Source: Hymenobacter yonginensis
GTDB lineage: Bacteria > Bacteroidota > Bacteroidia > Cytophagales > Hymenobacteraceae
Direction: 5' to 3'
DNA: 64,000 nucleotides
Assembly (NCBI RefSeq): GCF_027625995.1
Contig: NZ_CP115396.1
Span: 1,426,001-1,490,000, forward strand
Shown here: one piece after another, positions 7,135 through 15,268 of the stretch
How positions within the stretch are numbered: position 1 is the stretch's first letter
Layout: each line of letters starts with the position of its first letter
Program-made: the position numbers and the translations under genes
Notes under the pieces: model-generated
Told to the model about the DNA's origin: nothing
Seen by the model: the letters and a program-made list of their open reading frames with translations, nothing else
The model's database searches: none

Positions 7135-9885
7135 ATGCCCACCTGGCTCGTCATTGGCTTTTCGTTTGGCTACCTCGCTCTGTTGTTTGGGGTGGCGTAT
7201 GCGGCGGAGCGACGGGCTGGTTCGGCGCGGCGGAGCCTGGTGAGCAACCCCTACGTGTACGCCCTGAGCATGGCCGTGTACTGTACTGCCTGGACGTACT
7301 ATGGCTCGGTGGGGCGGGCCGCGTACTTCGGGCTGGAGTTCGTGGGCATCTACCTCGGGCCCACGCTCATGGCCCCGATGGCGTGGCTGGTGCTGCGCAA
7401 AATCATCCGCATCTGCCGGCTGCAGCGCCTCACCTCCATTGCCGACTTCATCTCGGCGCGCTACGGCAAAAGCGCCTGGCTGGGCGCCCTCGTGACGGTG
7501 GTGTGCGTGCTGGGCGTGGTACCCTATATTTCGCTGCAGATCAAGGCTATTGCCGCCTCCTTTGATATTCTGACCGGGGGCGGCGGCACGCTGCATGCGG
7601 CGGGCAGCGTGGGGGTGTCGTCGGCGTTTGCTACTACGGTGGCGCTGGCGTTTTTCACCGTCATTTTCGGGGTCCGCTCCATCGAAGCCACCGAGCGGCA
7701 TGAGGGCATGGTGCTGGCTGTGGCTTTGGAAAGCCTCGTGAAGCTGGTGGCGTTTCTGGCGGCTGGCCTGTTCGTTACCTACGGCCTGTTTGATGGCTTT
7801 GCCGATGTGTTTGAGCGGGCCGCCAAAGTGCCTGATTTGAGCCGGCTGTTTACGCTGCAGGGCGCTGGCACCGGCGGCAGCCAGTGGCTCACGCTGCTGC
7901 TGCTGAGCATGTCGGCCATTCTGCTGCTGCCGCGGCAGTTTCAGGTGGCGGTGGTGGAAAACGTCAACGAAAACCACCTGCGCAAGGCCATGTGGCTGTT
8001 TCCGCTCTACCTCATCGTCATCAACCTGTTTGTGCTGCCGCTGGCCTTTGGCGGGCGCCTGCTCGACGGGGCCGGCCAGCTCGATGCCGACACGTTTGTG
8101 CTGGCGCTGCCGCTGCAGGCGGGCCGGCCGTGGCTGGCGCTGCTCATCTACCTGGGCGGGCTGTCGGCGGCCAGCAGCATGATCATCGTGGAAACCATTG
8201 CGCTGAGCGTGATGATGAGCAACCACCTGCTGATGCCGCTGCTGGTGCGGGTGCCGGCCGCCCGCGCCGAGGGGCCGCGCTGGTTTGCCTACCTGGGCCA
8301 GGTGGCGCTGCACAGCCGCCGGCTGGCCGTGGTGCTGGTGCTGCTGCTGGCCTACGGCTACTACGTGGAAGTCAGCCACCTGCTGCCGCTGGTGAACATC
8401 GGGCTGGTGTCGTTTGCGGCGGTGGCGCAGTTTGTGCCGGTGGTGCTGGGCGGCCTCTACTGGAAGGGCGGCACCCGGCAGGGCGCCACGGCGGGCATTC
8501 TGGCGGGCTTCGTGGTGTGGTTCTACACGCTGGTGCTGCCCACGCTGGTCGGGCCGGAGCTGCTGCCCGACACCGTGCTGCGCGAGGGGCTGTTTGGCTT
8601 GCACTGGCTGCGGCCGTTTGCCTTGTTCCACCTCGAAGGTCTCGATTACCTGTCGCACGGGCTGTTCTGGAGCTGGTTTTTCAACCTGGCGCTGTACGTG
8701 GGGGTGTCGCTCCGGCGCCAGCCCACCGACCTGGAGCTGCACCAGGCCGACGTGTTCGTGGACGTGTTCCGGCACGGCGCCGGCTTCGAGGGGCGCGCCG
8801 GCTGGCAGGGCGTGGCGGCTTTGCCCGACGTGCGGGCGCTGCTGGCTGGCTTCCTCGGGAAGAAGCGCACCAACCAGGCGCTGCGGGCCTTCGAGGAGCG
8901 GTTTCCGGATGCCCACGCGCCCGAAACCGACGGCACACCCGCTCCGCCCCAGGCCGATCCGCGCCTGCTGGCCTACGCCGAAAAGCTGCTGGCCGGCAGC
9001 ATCGGGCCGGCGTCGGCGCGGCTGCTGCTGCGCTCGTCGGTAGGAGTGGAGGACATCAGCTTCGACAACGTAGTGGGCATCCTGCGCGAAAGCCAGCAGC
9101 TGCTGGAAGCCAACCGCCAGCTGCAGAAGCAGCAGCGGCAGCTGCAGCGCCTTACGCAGGAACTGCAGGCCGCCTACGACCAGCTGCAGGAGCTGGATCA
9201 GCACAAAGACGAGTTCCTTTACACCGTTACGCACGAGCTGCGCACGCCGCTCACCAGCATCCGGGCGCTGTCGGAAATCCTCACCGACAACCCCGACCTG
9301 GAAGAAGAGGAGCAGCACCGGTTTCTGCTCACCATCACCAAGGAGTCGGAGCGCCTGAGCCGCCTGATTACGTTGGTGCTGGACCTGGAAAAGTACGAGT
9401 CGGGCAAGGCCACGCTGGAAAAGGCCCCGGTGGACGTGGCCGACGTCATCACCGACGCGCTGGAAGCCATTGGCCAGCTCATGCGCGCCAAGCACATCCA
9501 CCTCGACCTGGCCGTGCCACCCGGTTTGCCGCCCCTTTCCGGCGACCGGGACCGGCTGATGCAGGTGCTGGTGAACCTGCTCTCCAACGCCGTTAAGTCG
9601 TGCCGCGCCGATGGCGACGGCCGCATCCTAGTGAGCGTGGAAACCCCCGCCGACTGTCTGCGCATCACGGTGCAGGACAACGGCAAGGGTATCGACCCGG
9701 CGTTTCACCAACTCATCTTCGACAAGTTCTTCCAGGCCCGCAACCAGACCATGCGCAAGCCCGAGGGCTCGGGCCTGGGCTTGGCCATCACCAAGAAAAT
9801 AGTGGAGCTGCACGCCGGCCGCATCTGGGTGGAAAGCGCCCCGGAGCAGGGCGCGCGGTTCTCGTTTGAATTGCCGGTTGTATGA
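7135..9885 (+). CDS. SLC5 (sodium:solute symporter)-sensor histidine kinase fusion, CrbS/CbrA type
   Basis: The 916-residue product begins with about 13 membrane helices of the sodium/solute symporter fold (residues 1 to about 540), including YCTAWTYYGSVGRAAYFG near residue 45. A soluble linker and a Gln/Leu-rich coiled coil (about 660-690) lead to a HisKA domain with phospho-acceptor His700 in THELRTPL. The ATPase domain has an N-box (LVNLLSNAVKS), G1 (DNGKGID) and G2 (GSGLGLAITKK). In the known CrbS and CbrA proteins this design couples solute sensing or transport to a two-component signal; CrbS with CrbR controls acs. A receiver gene and two acyl-CoA synthetase genes follow, which supports a CrbS-like acetate-sensing role, though the ligand is inferred. 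Confidence 0.88.
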   Translation: MPTWLVIGFSFGYLALLFGVAYAAERRAGSARRSLVSNPYVYALSMAVYCTAWTYYGSVGRAAYFGLEFVGIYLGPTLMAPMAWLVLRKIIRICRLQRLTSIADFISARYGKSAWLGALVTVVCVLGVVPYISLQIKAIAASFDILTGGGGTLHAAGSVGVSSAFATTVALAFFTVIFGVRSIEATERHEGMVLAVALESLVKLVAFLAAGLFVTYGLFDGFADVFERAAKVPDLSRLFTLQGAGTGGSQWLTLLLLSMSAILLLPRQFQVAVVENVNENHLRKAMWLFPLYLIVINLFVLPLAFGGRLLDGAGQLDADTFVLALPLQAGRPWLALLIYLGGLSAASSMIIVETIALSVMMSNHLLMPLLVRVPAARAEGPRWFAYLGQVALHSRRLAVVLVLLLAYGYYVEVSHLLPLVNIGLVSFAAVAQFVPVVLGGLYWKGGTRQGATAGILAGFVVWFYTLVLPTLVGPELLPDTVLREGLFGLHWLRPFALFHLEGLDYLSHGLFWSWFFNLALYVGVSLRRQPTDLELHQADVFVDVFRHGAGFEGRAGWQGVAALPDVRALLAGFLGKKRTNQALRAFEERFPDAHAPETDGTPAPPQADPRLLAYAEKLLAGSIGPASARLLLRSSVGVEDISFDNVVGILRESQQLLEANRQLQKQQRQLQRLTQELQAAYDQLQELDQHKDEFLYTVTHELRTPLTSIRALSEILTDNPDLEEEEQHRFLLTITKESERLSRLITLVLDLEKYESGKATLEKAPVDVADVITDALEAIGQLMRAKHIHLDLAVPPGLPPLSGDRDRLMQVLVNLLSNAVKSCRADGDGRILVSVETPADCLRITVQDNGKGIDPAFHQLIFDKFFQARNQTMRKPEGSGLGLAITKKIVELHAGRIWVESAPEQGARFSFELPVV

Positions 9886-9902
9886 GCGTTTCAGGCCACA
9901 AA

Positions 9903-10003
9903 GAACGTCATGCTGAGCTTGTCGAAGCATCTCGCGTGCTGACGTCAGATTACCATTTCAGCGTCAGCACGCGAGATGCTTCGACAAGCTCAGCATGACG
10001 TTC
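9903..10003. repeat. Family-A palindromic repeat, perfect 42-bp arms
   Basis: Arms 9903-9944 and 9962-10003 are exact reverse complements around a 17-nt loop. The arm begins GAACGTCATGCTGAGC. Diverged copies of the same sequence recur at 21033-21135, 22338-22632, 28291-28801 and, in short form, near 43171. It lies between the kinase and receiver genes and would form a strong RNA hairpin between them. Confidence 0.9.
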
Positions 10004-10052
10004 ACTCGCAATTCCGCTCCACCCACGCCCATCCTCCGAAAACAACTACCCC

Positions 10053-10430
10053 ATGCCTACCGCCCCGCACATTCTCATTGTCGATGACGAGCCCAACATC
10101 GTCATGTCGCTGGAATTTCTGATGCGCAAAAGCGGCTACCAGGTCAGCATTGCCCGCAACGGCACCGAAGCCCTGGAGGCCATCGACCACACCGCCTTCG
10201 ACGTGGTGCTGCTCGATATTATGATGCCCGACGTCGACGGCTACCAGGTGTGCCGCCACCTGCGCCAGCGCCCCGACCGCACCGCCACCCGCGTGGTGAT
10301 GCTCTCGGCCAAAAGCAAGGAGGCCGACGTGCAGAAAGGCTACGACGCCGGCGCCGACCTCTACCTGCCCAAGCCCTTCAGCACCCGCCAGCTCATGGAA
10401 AAAGTAAAAAGCCTGCTCGTAGTGCTGTAA
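10053..10430 (+). CDS. Receiver-only response regulator
   Basis: The 125-residue product is a complete CheY-like receiver and nothing else: acidic pair D11-D12, phospho-acceptor D55 (VVLLDIMMP), S85 in the VVMLSAK strand and K107 (LPKPFS). There is no DNA-binding or other output domain. It lies directly downstream of the SLC5-kinase gene, so it is the likely phosphorylation partner. Known CrbR-type regulators carry a LuxR HTH; this one does not, so it must act through protein contact, a relay, or as a phosphate sink. The output component is not visible in the window. Confidence 0.88.
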   Translation: MPTAPHILIVDDEPNIVMSLEFLMRKSGYQVSIARNGTEALEAIDHTAFDVVLLDIMMPDVDGYQVCRHLRQRPDRTATRVVMLSAKSKEADVQKGYDAGADLYLPKPFSTRQLMEKVKSLLVVL

Positions 10431-10432
10431 GG

Positions 10433-10546
10433 GGTAGTGGTCCTACGAATCGCCCGAAGGGCTTCGTAGGACCACTACCACCCGAACGACCTGCCTGCAA
10501 CGACTTAGTGGTCCTACTAACCCCTTCGGGGAATTGGTAGGACCAC
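10433..10546. repeat. Two consecutive hairpins between regulator and PrpE-like gene
   Basis: The first hairpin has 17-bp perfect arms (10433-10449 and 10463-10479). The second has 10-bp arms (10508-10517 and 10537-10546) enclosing CCCCTTCGGGG, a UUCG-type tetraloop stem. Both share the core GTGGTCCTAC, so they are copies of one unit. They start just after the regulator stop and end 26 nt before the next ATG; they could attenuate or stabilise a read-through transcript. Confidence 0.8.
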
Positions 10547-10572
10547 CCCGCCACTCCGCCACCATCCCGCCC

Positions 10573-12495
10573 ATGACTTACTCTGCCGAATACGCCGCCA
10601 GCCTCCAGGACCCCGAAGCTTTCTGGTCCGCGCAGGCGCAGCAGCTGCACTGGTTCCGGCAGCCGCCCCGGCCGGTGCTCAGCCAGGCCCCCGATACCGG
10701 GTTCTACCGCTGGTTTCGGGGCGGGCAGCTCAATACCAGCTGGCTCTGCCTGGACTACCACGTAGAAAACGGCCGCGCCGACCAGCCGGCCCTGCTTTAC
10801 GATTCGCCCGTGACCGGTACCGTGCGCTGCTACACCTACCGCGAGCTGCTGGACCTCACCAGCCGCTTTGCCGGCGGCCTGCGCCAGCTGGGCGTGCAGC
10901 GCGGCGACCGGGTCATCATCTACATGCCCAATATGCCCGAGGCGGTGGTGGCCATGCTGGCCTGCGCCCGGCTGGGGGCGGTGCATTCGGTGGTGTTTGG
11001 CGGCTTTGCGCCCCACGAGCTGGCCGTGCGCATTGACGATGCCCAGCCCCGCGTTATCGTCTGCGCTTCGGCGGGCATGGAAGTCACGATGCCCATTCCC
11101 TACAAGCCCCTCGTGGATGCCGCCATCAGCAAGGCCACCCACAAACCCGCCCATGTGGTGGTGCTGCAGCGCGACTTCTGCGCGGCGGAAATGCAGGCTC
11201 CGCGCGACGTGGACTACCGCACGCTGCTAGAGGCGGCCCCCGTGCCGGCCGTGCCGCTCGACGCCACCGCCCCGCTCTACATCCTCTACACCAGCGGCAC
11301 CACCGGCAAGCCCAAAGGCGTGGTGCGCGACAACGGCGGCCACGCTGTAGCCCTGAAGTACAGCATGAGCGCCATTTATGACGTGCAGCCCGGCGAAAAC
11401 TTCTGGGCCGCCTCCGACCTGGGCTGGGCCGTGGGCCACAGCTACATCGTGTACGGGCCGCTGCTGCACGGCTGCACCACGGTGCTGTTTGAGGGCAAGC
11501 CCGTACGCACGCCCGACGCCGGCACGTTTTGGCGCATCATCCAGGACTATCAGGTGCGGGTGCTGTTTACGGCGCCCACCGCCATCCGGGCCATCAAGAA
11601 GGAAGACCCCAGCGGCCAGCTCGCCGGCAAGTACGACCTCAGCAGCCTGCGTCACCTGTTTGTGGCCGGCGAGCGGTGCGACCCCGCCACCTACGACTGG
11701 GCCGGCGCCACGCTGGGTGTGCCCGTGGTCGACCACTGGTGGCAGACCGAGTCGGGCTGGCCGATGCTGGCCACGCTGGTGGGTTTGCCCGATATGCCCG
11801 GGCCCCGCGCCGGCAGCGCCGGCCACCCCGTGCCCGGCTACGACGTGCAGATTCTCGACGAAGCCGGCCTGCCCGTGCCGCGCGGCACCACCGGCCTAGT
11901 GGCGGTGCGCCTGCCGCTGCCGCCCGGCTGCCTGCCCACCCTCTGGCACGACGACGCCCGTTTCCAGCGCAGCTACCTCGACACCTTCCCCGGCTACTAC
12001 CTCAGCGGCGACGGCGGCTACCGCGACGCCGAGGGCTACCTCTACATCATGGGCCGGGTGGATGACGTGATGAACGTGGCCGGCCACCGCCTGAGCACCG
12101 GCGAGATGGAGGAGCTGCTGGCCGCCCATCCCGCCGTGGCCGAGTGCGCCGTGCTGGGCATTGCCTGCGAGCTGCGCGGCCAGGTGCCCGTGGGGCTGGT
12201 GGTGCTCAAAGACGGCCAGACCCTCCCCGAAACCCAACTGGAGCAGGAGCTGGTGCGCCTGATCCGGGAGCAGATTGGGGCGGTGGCCTGCTTCCGGCAC
12301 GCGGCCGTGGTGGCGCGCCTGCCCAAAACCCGCTCCGGCAAAATCCTGCGCAAAACCCTGCGCCAGCTCGCCGACGGCGAAGACTGCCCCATCCCGTCCA
12401 CCATCGACGACCCCGCCATCCTCGACGAAATCCGGGAGGTGCTGCGCCGAAGGCAGATAGGGCAGGCGTTTGAAAACCCAGCAGCTATAAGCTAA
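10573..12495 (+). CDS. Propionyl-CoA synthetase-like (ACSS3/PrpE-type) acyl-CoA ligase
   Basis: The 640-residue product is an AMP-forming acyl-CoA synthetase that activates a short-chain acid with ATP and CoA. The P-loop-like motif is SGTTGKPKGVV, followed by RDNGGHAVAL, close to the RDxGGxAVAL segment typical of propionyl-CoA synthetases. HWWQTESGWP forms the acyl/ATP pocket, and the acetylatable lysine lies in PKTRSGKILRK near the C-terminus. Start ATG 10573 is chosen over an in-frame GTG at 10534, which would put codons inside the upstream hairpin. The gene is followed by acetyl-CoA synthetase. Propionate is the likeliest substrate; acetate or butyrate cannot be excluded. Confidence 0.85.
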   Translation: MTYSAEYAASLQDPEAFWSAQAQQLHWFRQPPRPVLSQAPDTGFYRWFRGGQLNTSWLCLDYHVENGRADQPALLYDSPVTGTVRCYTYRELLDLTSRFAGGLRQLGVQRGDRVIIYMPNMPEAVVAMLACARLGAVHSVVFGGFAPHELAVRIDDAQPRVIVCASAGMEVTMPIPYKPLVDAAISKATHKPAHVVVLQRDFCAAEMQAPRDVDYRTLLEAAPVPAVPLDATAPLYILYTSGTTGKPKGVVRDNGGHAVALKYSMSAIYDVQPGENFWAASDLGWAVGHSYIVYGPLLHGCTTVLFEGKPVRTPDAGTFWRIIQDYQVRVLFTAPTAIRAIKKEDPSGQLAGKYDLSSLRHLFVAGERCDPATYDWAGATLGVPVVDHWWQTESGWPMLATLVGLPDMPGPRAGSAGHPVPGYDVQILDEAGLPVPRGTTGLVAVRLPLPPGCLPTLWHDDARFQRSYLDTFPGYYLSGDGGYRDAEGYLYIMGRVDDVMNVAGHRLSTGEMEELLAAHPAVAECAVLGIACELRGQVPVGLVVLKDGQTLPETQLEQELVRLIREQIGAVACFRHAAVVARLPKTRSGKILRKTLRQLADGEDCPIPSTIDDPAILDEIREVLRRRQIGQAFENPAAIS

Positions 12496-12503
12496 AGCTA
12501 AAA

Positions 12504-12636
12504 GCTAGTTCCCCTCCTTGGAAAGGAGGGGCTAGGGGTGGTTGACAATCGTTGAAAATCATCTGATTCTAGCTCTAAAAACCGTCCAACGTTCATCAAC
12601 CACCCCTAGCCCCTCCTTTCCAAGGAGGGGAACTAG
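12504..12636. repeat. Perfect 41-bp inverted repeat between the two synthetase genes
   Basis: Arms 12504-12544 and 12596-12636 are exact reverse complements with a 51-nt, A/T-richer spacer. The arm contains the core CCCCTAGCCCCTCC (as its complement on one side), related to the shorter hairpin at 18266-18316. It fills nearly the whole gap between the PrpE-like gene and acs, and may terminate or slow transcription between them. Confidence 0.9.
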
Positions 12637-12671
12637 CCTTAAAATTTCACCACCTCAATTCTCCCCATACC

Positions 12672-14597
12672 ATGCCCGAAGCTCCCGTGAAACACGCCCG
12701 CATCCGTACCCTGGAAGAGTACCACGACGCCTACCGCCGCAGCACCGAAGACCCCGAGCAGTTCTGGGCCGATGTGGCCGCGCCCTTCACGTGGCGCCGC
12801 AAGTGGAACAAGGTGCTGCACTCCGATATGGCTACCGGCCACAACGAGTGGTTCCAGGGCGCCCGCCTCAACATCACCGAAAACTGCCTCGACCGGCACC
12901 TAGCCACGCGCGGCAACAAGCTGGCCATCATCTACGAGCCCAACGACACCAAGACCCGCCACCTGCGTCTCACCTACCGCGAGCTGCACCAGGAGGTCTG
13001 CCGCTTTGCCAACGTGCTGCACAACAACGGCGTGGAAAAAGGCGACCGGGTGTGCATCTACATGCCCATGATTCCGCAGCTGGCCATTGCGGTGCTGGCC
13101 TGCGCCCGCATCGGAGCAGTGCATTCCGTGATTTTTGCCGGCTTCTCGGCCACCGCTATTTCCGACCGGGTGAACGACGCCCAGGCCACCGTGGTGCTCA
13201 CCGCCGACGGCCTCAACCGCGGTGCCAAGCAGATTCCAGTGAAGCGCGTGGTGGATGAGGCCCTGGAAACCTGCCCCGGCGTGCGCCGTGTGATTGTAGT
13301 GGAGCACCTGGGCTGGCCCGTGCAGATGAAGGACGGCCGCGACGTGTGGTACCACGAGGAAGCCGAGGGCGTGGCCAAAACCTGTCCCGCCGAGGAAATG
13401 GACGCCGAAGATCCGCTGTTCATTCTCTACACCTCGGGCAGCACCGGCAAGCCCAAGGGCGTGGTGCACAGCACCGCCGGCTACATGGTGTGGGCCGATT
13501 ACACGTTCCGCAACGTGTTTCAGGTGGAAGAAAACGACATCTACTGGTGCACCGCCGACATCGGCTGGGTGACCGGCCACACCTACCTGCTCTACGGCCC
13601 GCTGCTGGCCGGCAGCACCTCGCTCATGTTCGAGGGCATCCCCACGTACCCCGACGCCGGCCGCTTCTGGGAAGTCATCGACAAGCACTCGGTCAGCATC
13701 TTCTACACCGCGCCCACGGCCATCCGCAGCCTGATGGCTGCTCCGCTGGATAACGTGCTCAGCTACTCCCTCGACTCGCTGCGGGTGCTGGGGTCGGTAG
13801 GGGAGCCCATCAACGAGGAAGCTTGGTACTGGTATTTCCAGCACGTGGGCAAAGAGCGCTGCCCCATTGTGGATACGTGGTGGCAGACCGAAACCGGCGG
13901 CATTATGATTTCGGCCTTGGCCGGCATCACGCCCAGCAAGCCCACCCACGCGGGCCTGCCGCTACCTGGGATCCAGCCCGTGCTCCTCAATCAGGATGGC
14001 ACCGAAATCGAAGGCAACGACCAGGAAGGCTACCTCGCCATTAAGCACAGCTGGCCCGGCATCATCCGGACCACCTACGGCGACCATGACCGGGCCGTGC
14101 AAACCTACTTCGCGCCCTACAAAGGCTACTACTTCACCGGCGACGGCGCCCGTCGCGACCCCGACGGCCTCTACCGCATCATCGGCCGCGTCGACGACGT
14201 GATAAACGTGAGCGGCCACCGCTTCGGCACGGCCGAAATCGAAAACGCCATCAACCAGAATCACAACGTCATCGAGTCGGCGGTGGTGGCTTTCCCGCAC
14301 GATGTGAAGGGCCAGGGCATCTACGCTTACGTCATCTGCCGCTCGGGGGCCGTGGAGAAGGAGTCCGATAAGGCACACATCGAAGCCAGCATCATCGAAA
14401 CCATCGTGGCCCAGATCGGCAAAATCGCCAAGCCCGACAAGATTCAGATTGTATCGGGTTTGCCCAAAACCCGCTCCGGCAAAATCATGCGCCGCATCCT
14501 GCGCAAGGTGGCCGAGGGCGAAATCAGCAGCCTCGGCGACACCACCACGCTGCTCGACCCAGCTGTGGTCGACGAAATCATCGAAGGCCGCAAGTAA
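12672..14597 (+). CDS. acs: Acetyl-CoA synthetase
   Basis: The 641-residue length is usual for Acs. It converts acetate, ATP and CoA to acetyl-CoA in the cytoplasm. Visible landmarks are W60-containing HNEWFQGARLNITENCLDRH, SGSTGKPKGVVHSTAGY (ATP-binding loop), DIGWVTGHTYLLYGPL, DTWWQTETGG (acetate and adenylate pocket), GRVDDVINVSGHR (hinge region) and PKTRSGKIMRR, whose lysine is the site silenced by acetylation in known Acs enzymes. Start ATG 12672 gives MPEAPVKHARIRTLEEY. It closes the carboxylate block and is followed by a strong terminator. Control by the upstream SLC5-kinase would match the CrbS-acs link known in other bacteria. Confidence 0.95.
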   Translation: MPEAPVKHARIRTLEEYHDAYRRSTEDPEQFWADVAAPFTWRRKWNKVLHSDMATGHNEWFQGARLNITENCLDRHLATRGNKLAIIYEPNDTKTRHLRLTYRELHQEVCRFANVLHNNGVEKGDRVCIYMPMIPQLAIAVLACARIGAVHSVIFAGFSATAISDRVNDAQATVVLTADGLNRGAKQIPVKRVVDEALETCPGVRRVIVVEHLGWPVQMKDGRDVWYHEEAEGVAKTCPAEEMDAEDPLFILYTSGSTGKPKGVVHSTAGYMVWADYTFRNVFQVEENDIYWCTADIGWVTGHTYLLYGPLLAGSTSLMFEGIPTYPDAGRFWEVIDKHSVSIFYTAPTAIRSLMAAPLDNVLSYSLDSLRVLGSVGEPINEEAWYWYFQHVGKERCPIVDTWWQTETGGIMISALAGITPSKPTHAGLPLPGIQPVLLNQDGTEIEGNDQEGYLAIKHSWPGIIRTTYGDHDRAVQTYFAPYKGYYFTGDGARRDPDGLYRIIGRVDDVINVSGHRFGTAEIENAINQNHNVIESAVVAFPHDVKGQGIYAYVICRSGAVEKESDKAHIEASIIETIVAQIGKIAKPDKIQIVSGLPKTRSGKIMRRILRKVAEGEISSLGDTTTLLDPAVVDEIIEGRK

Positions 14598-14630
14598 ACT
14601 GTCTGGCTGTTGCCAACTGGCTAGCCTAGA

Positions 14631-14676
14631 GAACAAAAAAACGCCCCAGCTGAAAAGCTGGGGCGTTTTTTTGTTC
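14631..14676. terminator. Bidirectional terminator between acs and the convergent gene
   Basis: A perfect 21-bp inverted repeat (14631-14651 and 14656-14676) has a GC-rich core (CGCCCCAGCT) and a seven-base A tract on one side mirrored by seven T on the other. It can end transcription from both acs and the minus-strand gene 14702-15256. Confidence 0.92.
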
Positions 14677-14701
14677 TACGCTGCGCTAACGTAGTGGCCA
14701 A

Positions 14702-15256
14702 TTAAAACCGGCTCAAATAGTCTTTCTTGACGGGTTTGGGCTGCTTTTTCTTACCAGAAGAAAGCCACACCACCAAACCAGCCGTGACGGCGCCAATCGT
14801 AGCCAGCTTAGTCACGAAGGCCGGGCGGTTGTATTTCCACTCCATATCATAGCCTTTCTCGGCCCAGATGTTAGGCAGCTTGCCGTGGGACAGGTCGGCC
14901 ACAATGCCTTCCACCACGCCCACCCGGTCGGCCACGATGAGCGGCAGCCAGTGTTTGTACTCATTCTCGCTGTACTTGAAGGCGGCCCGGCGGATCAAGC
15001 CGCTCAACCCCATCGGCGGGGCCGGCGTGCCGAACACGGCCGACACATCGGGCCGCTCAATGGAGCGCAGCACTTCCGTGTCCTCCGGCTGCAGGTGGTC
15101 GGGGCGGTGCTTGCTGTCGGGGTCTTCGCCCACGTTCATGCGCTTGCGCATGGGGTAGGTGGGGTCGTTCTTGGGGTCGGCATCAATGCCCCAGCCTTTG
15201 ATCTGCTTGGGGTCGATGCGCGGGTTTTTCGGGGTGTTCTTTGGAGTCTTTTCCAT
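14702..15256 (-). CDS. Hypothetical protein, single C-terminal membrane helix
   Basis: The 184-residue product has a very polar head rich in Lys, Pro and Asp (MEKTPKNTPKNPRIDPKQIK), a middle helical part (LIRRAAFKYSENEYKHWLPLIVADRVGVVEGIV) and one hydrophobic segment near the end (LATIGAVTAGLVVWLSSG) followed by a basic tail, a tail-anchored layout. I do not recognise the family. It starts 12 nt after the stop of the alcohol dehydrogenase gene and is very probably co-transcribed with it. No catalytic motif is visible. It may work with the dehydrogenase, but the pairing is the only evidence. Confidence 0.75.
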   Translation of the reverse strand: MEKTPKNTPKNPRIDPKQIKGWGIDADPKNDPTYPMRKRMNVGEDPDSKHRPDHLQPEDTEVLRSIERPDVSAVFGTPAPPMGLSGLIRRAAFKYSENEYKHWLPLIVADRVGVVEGIVADLSHGKLPNIWAEKGYDMEWKYNRPAFVTKLATIGAVTAGLVVWLSSGKKKQPKPVKKDYLSRF

Positions 15257-15268
15257 GATAACGAGGCG

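Noticed and set aside
7114-9501. 795-residue minus-strand frame opposite the SLC5-kinase
   Set aside because: It is a GC-rich shadow (His, Gln, Arg-rich without domains) of a well-supported gene on the other strand.
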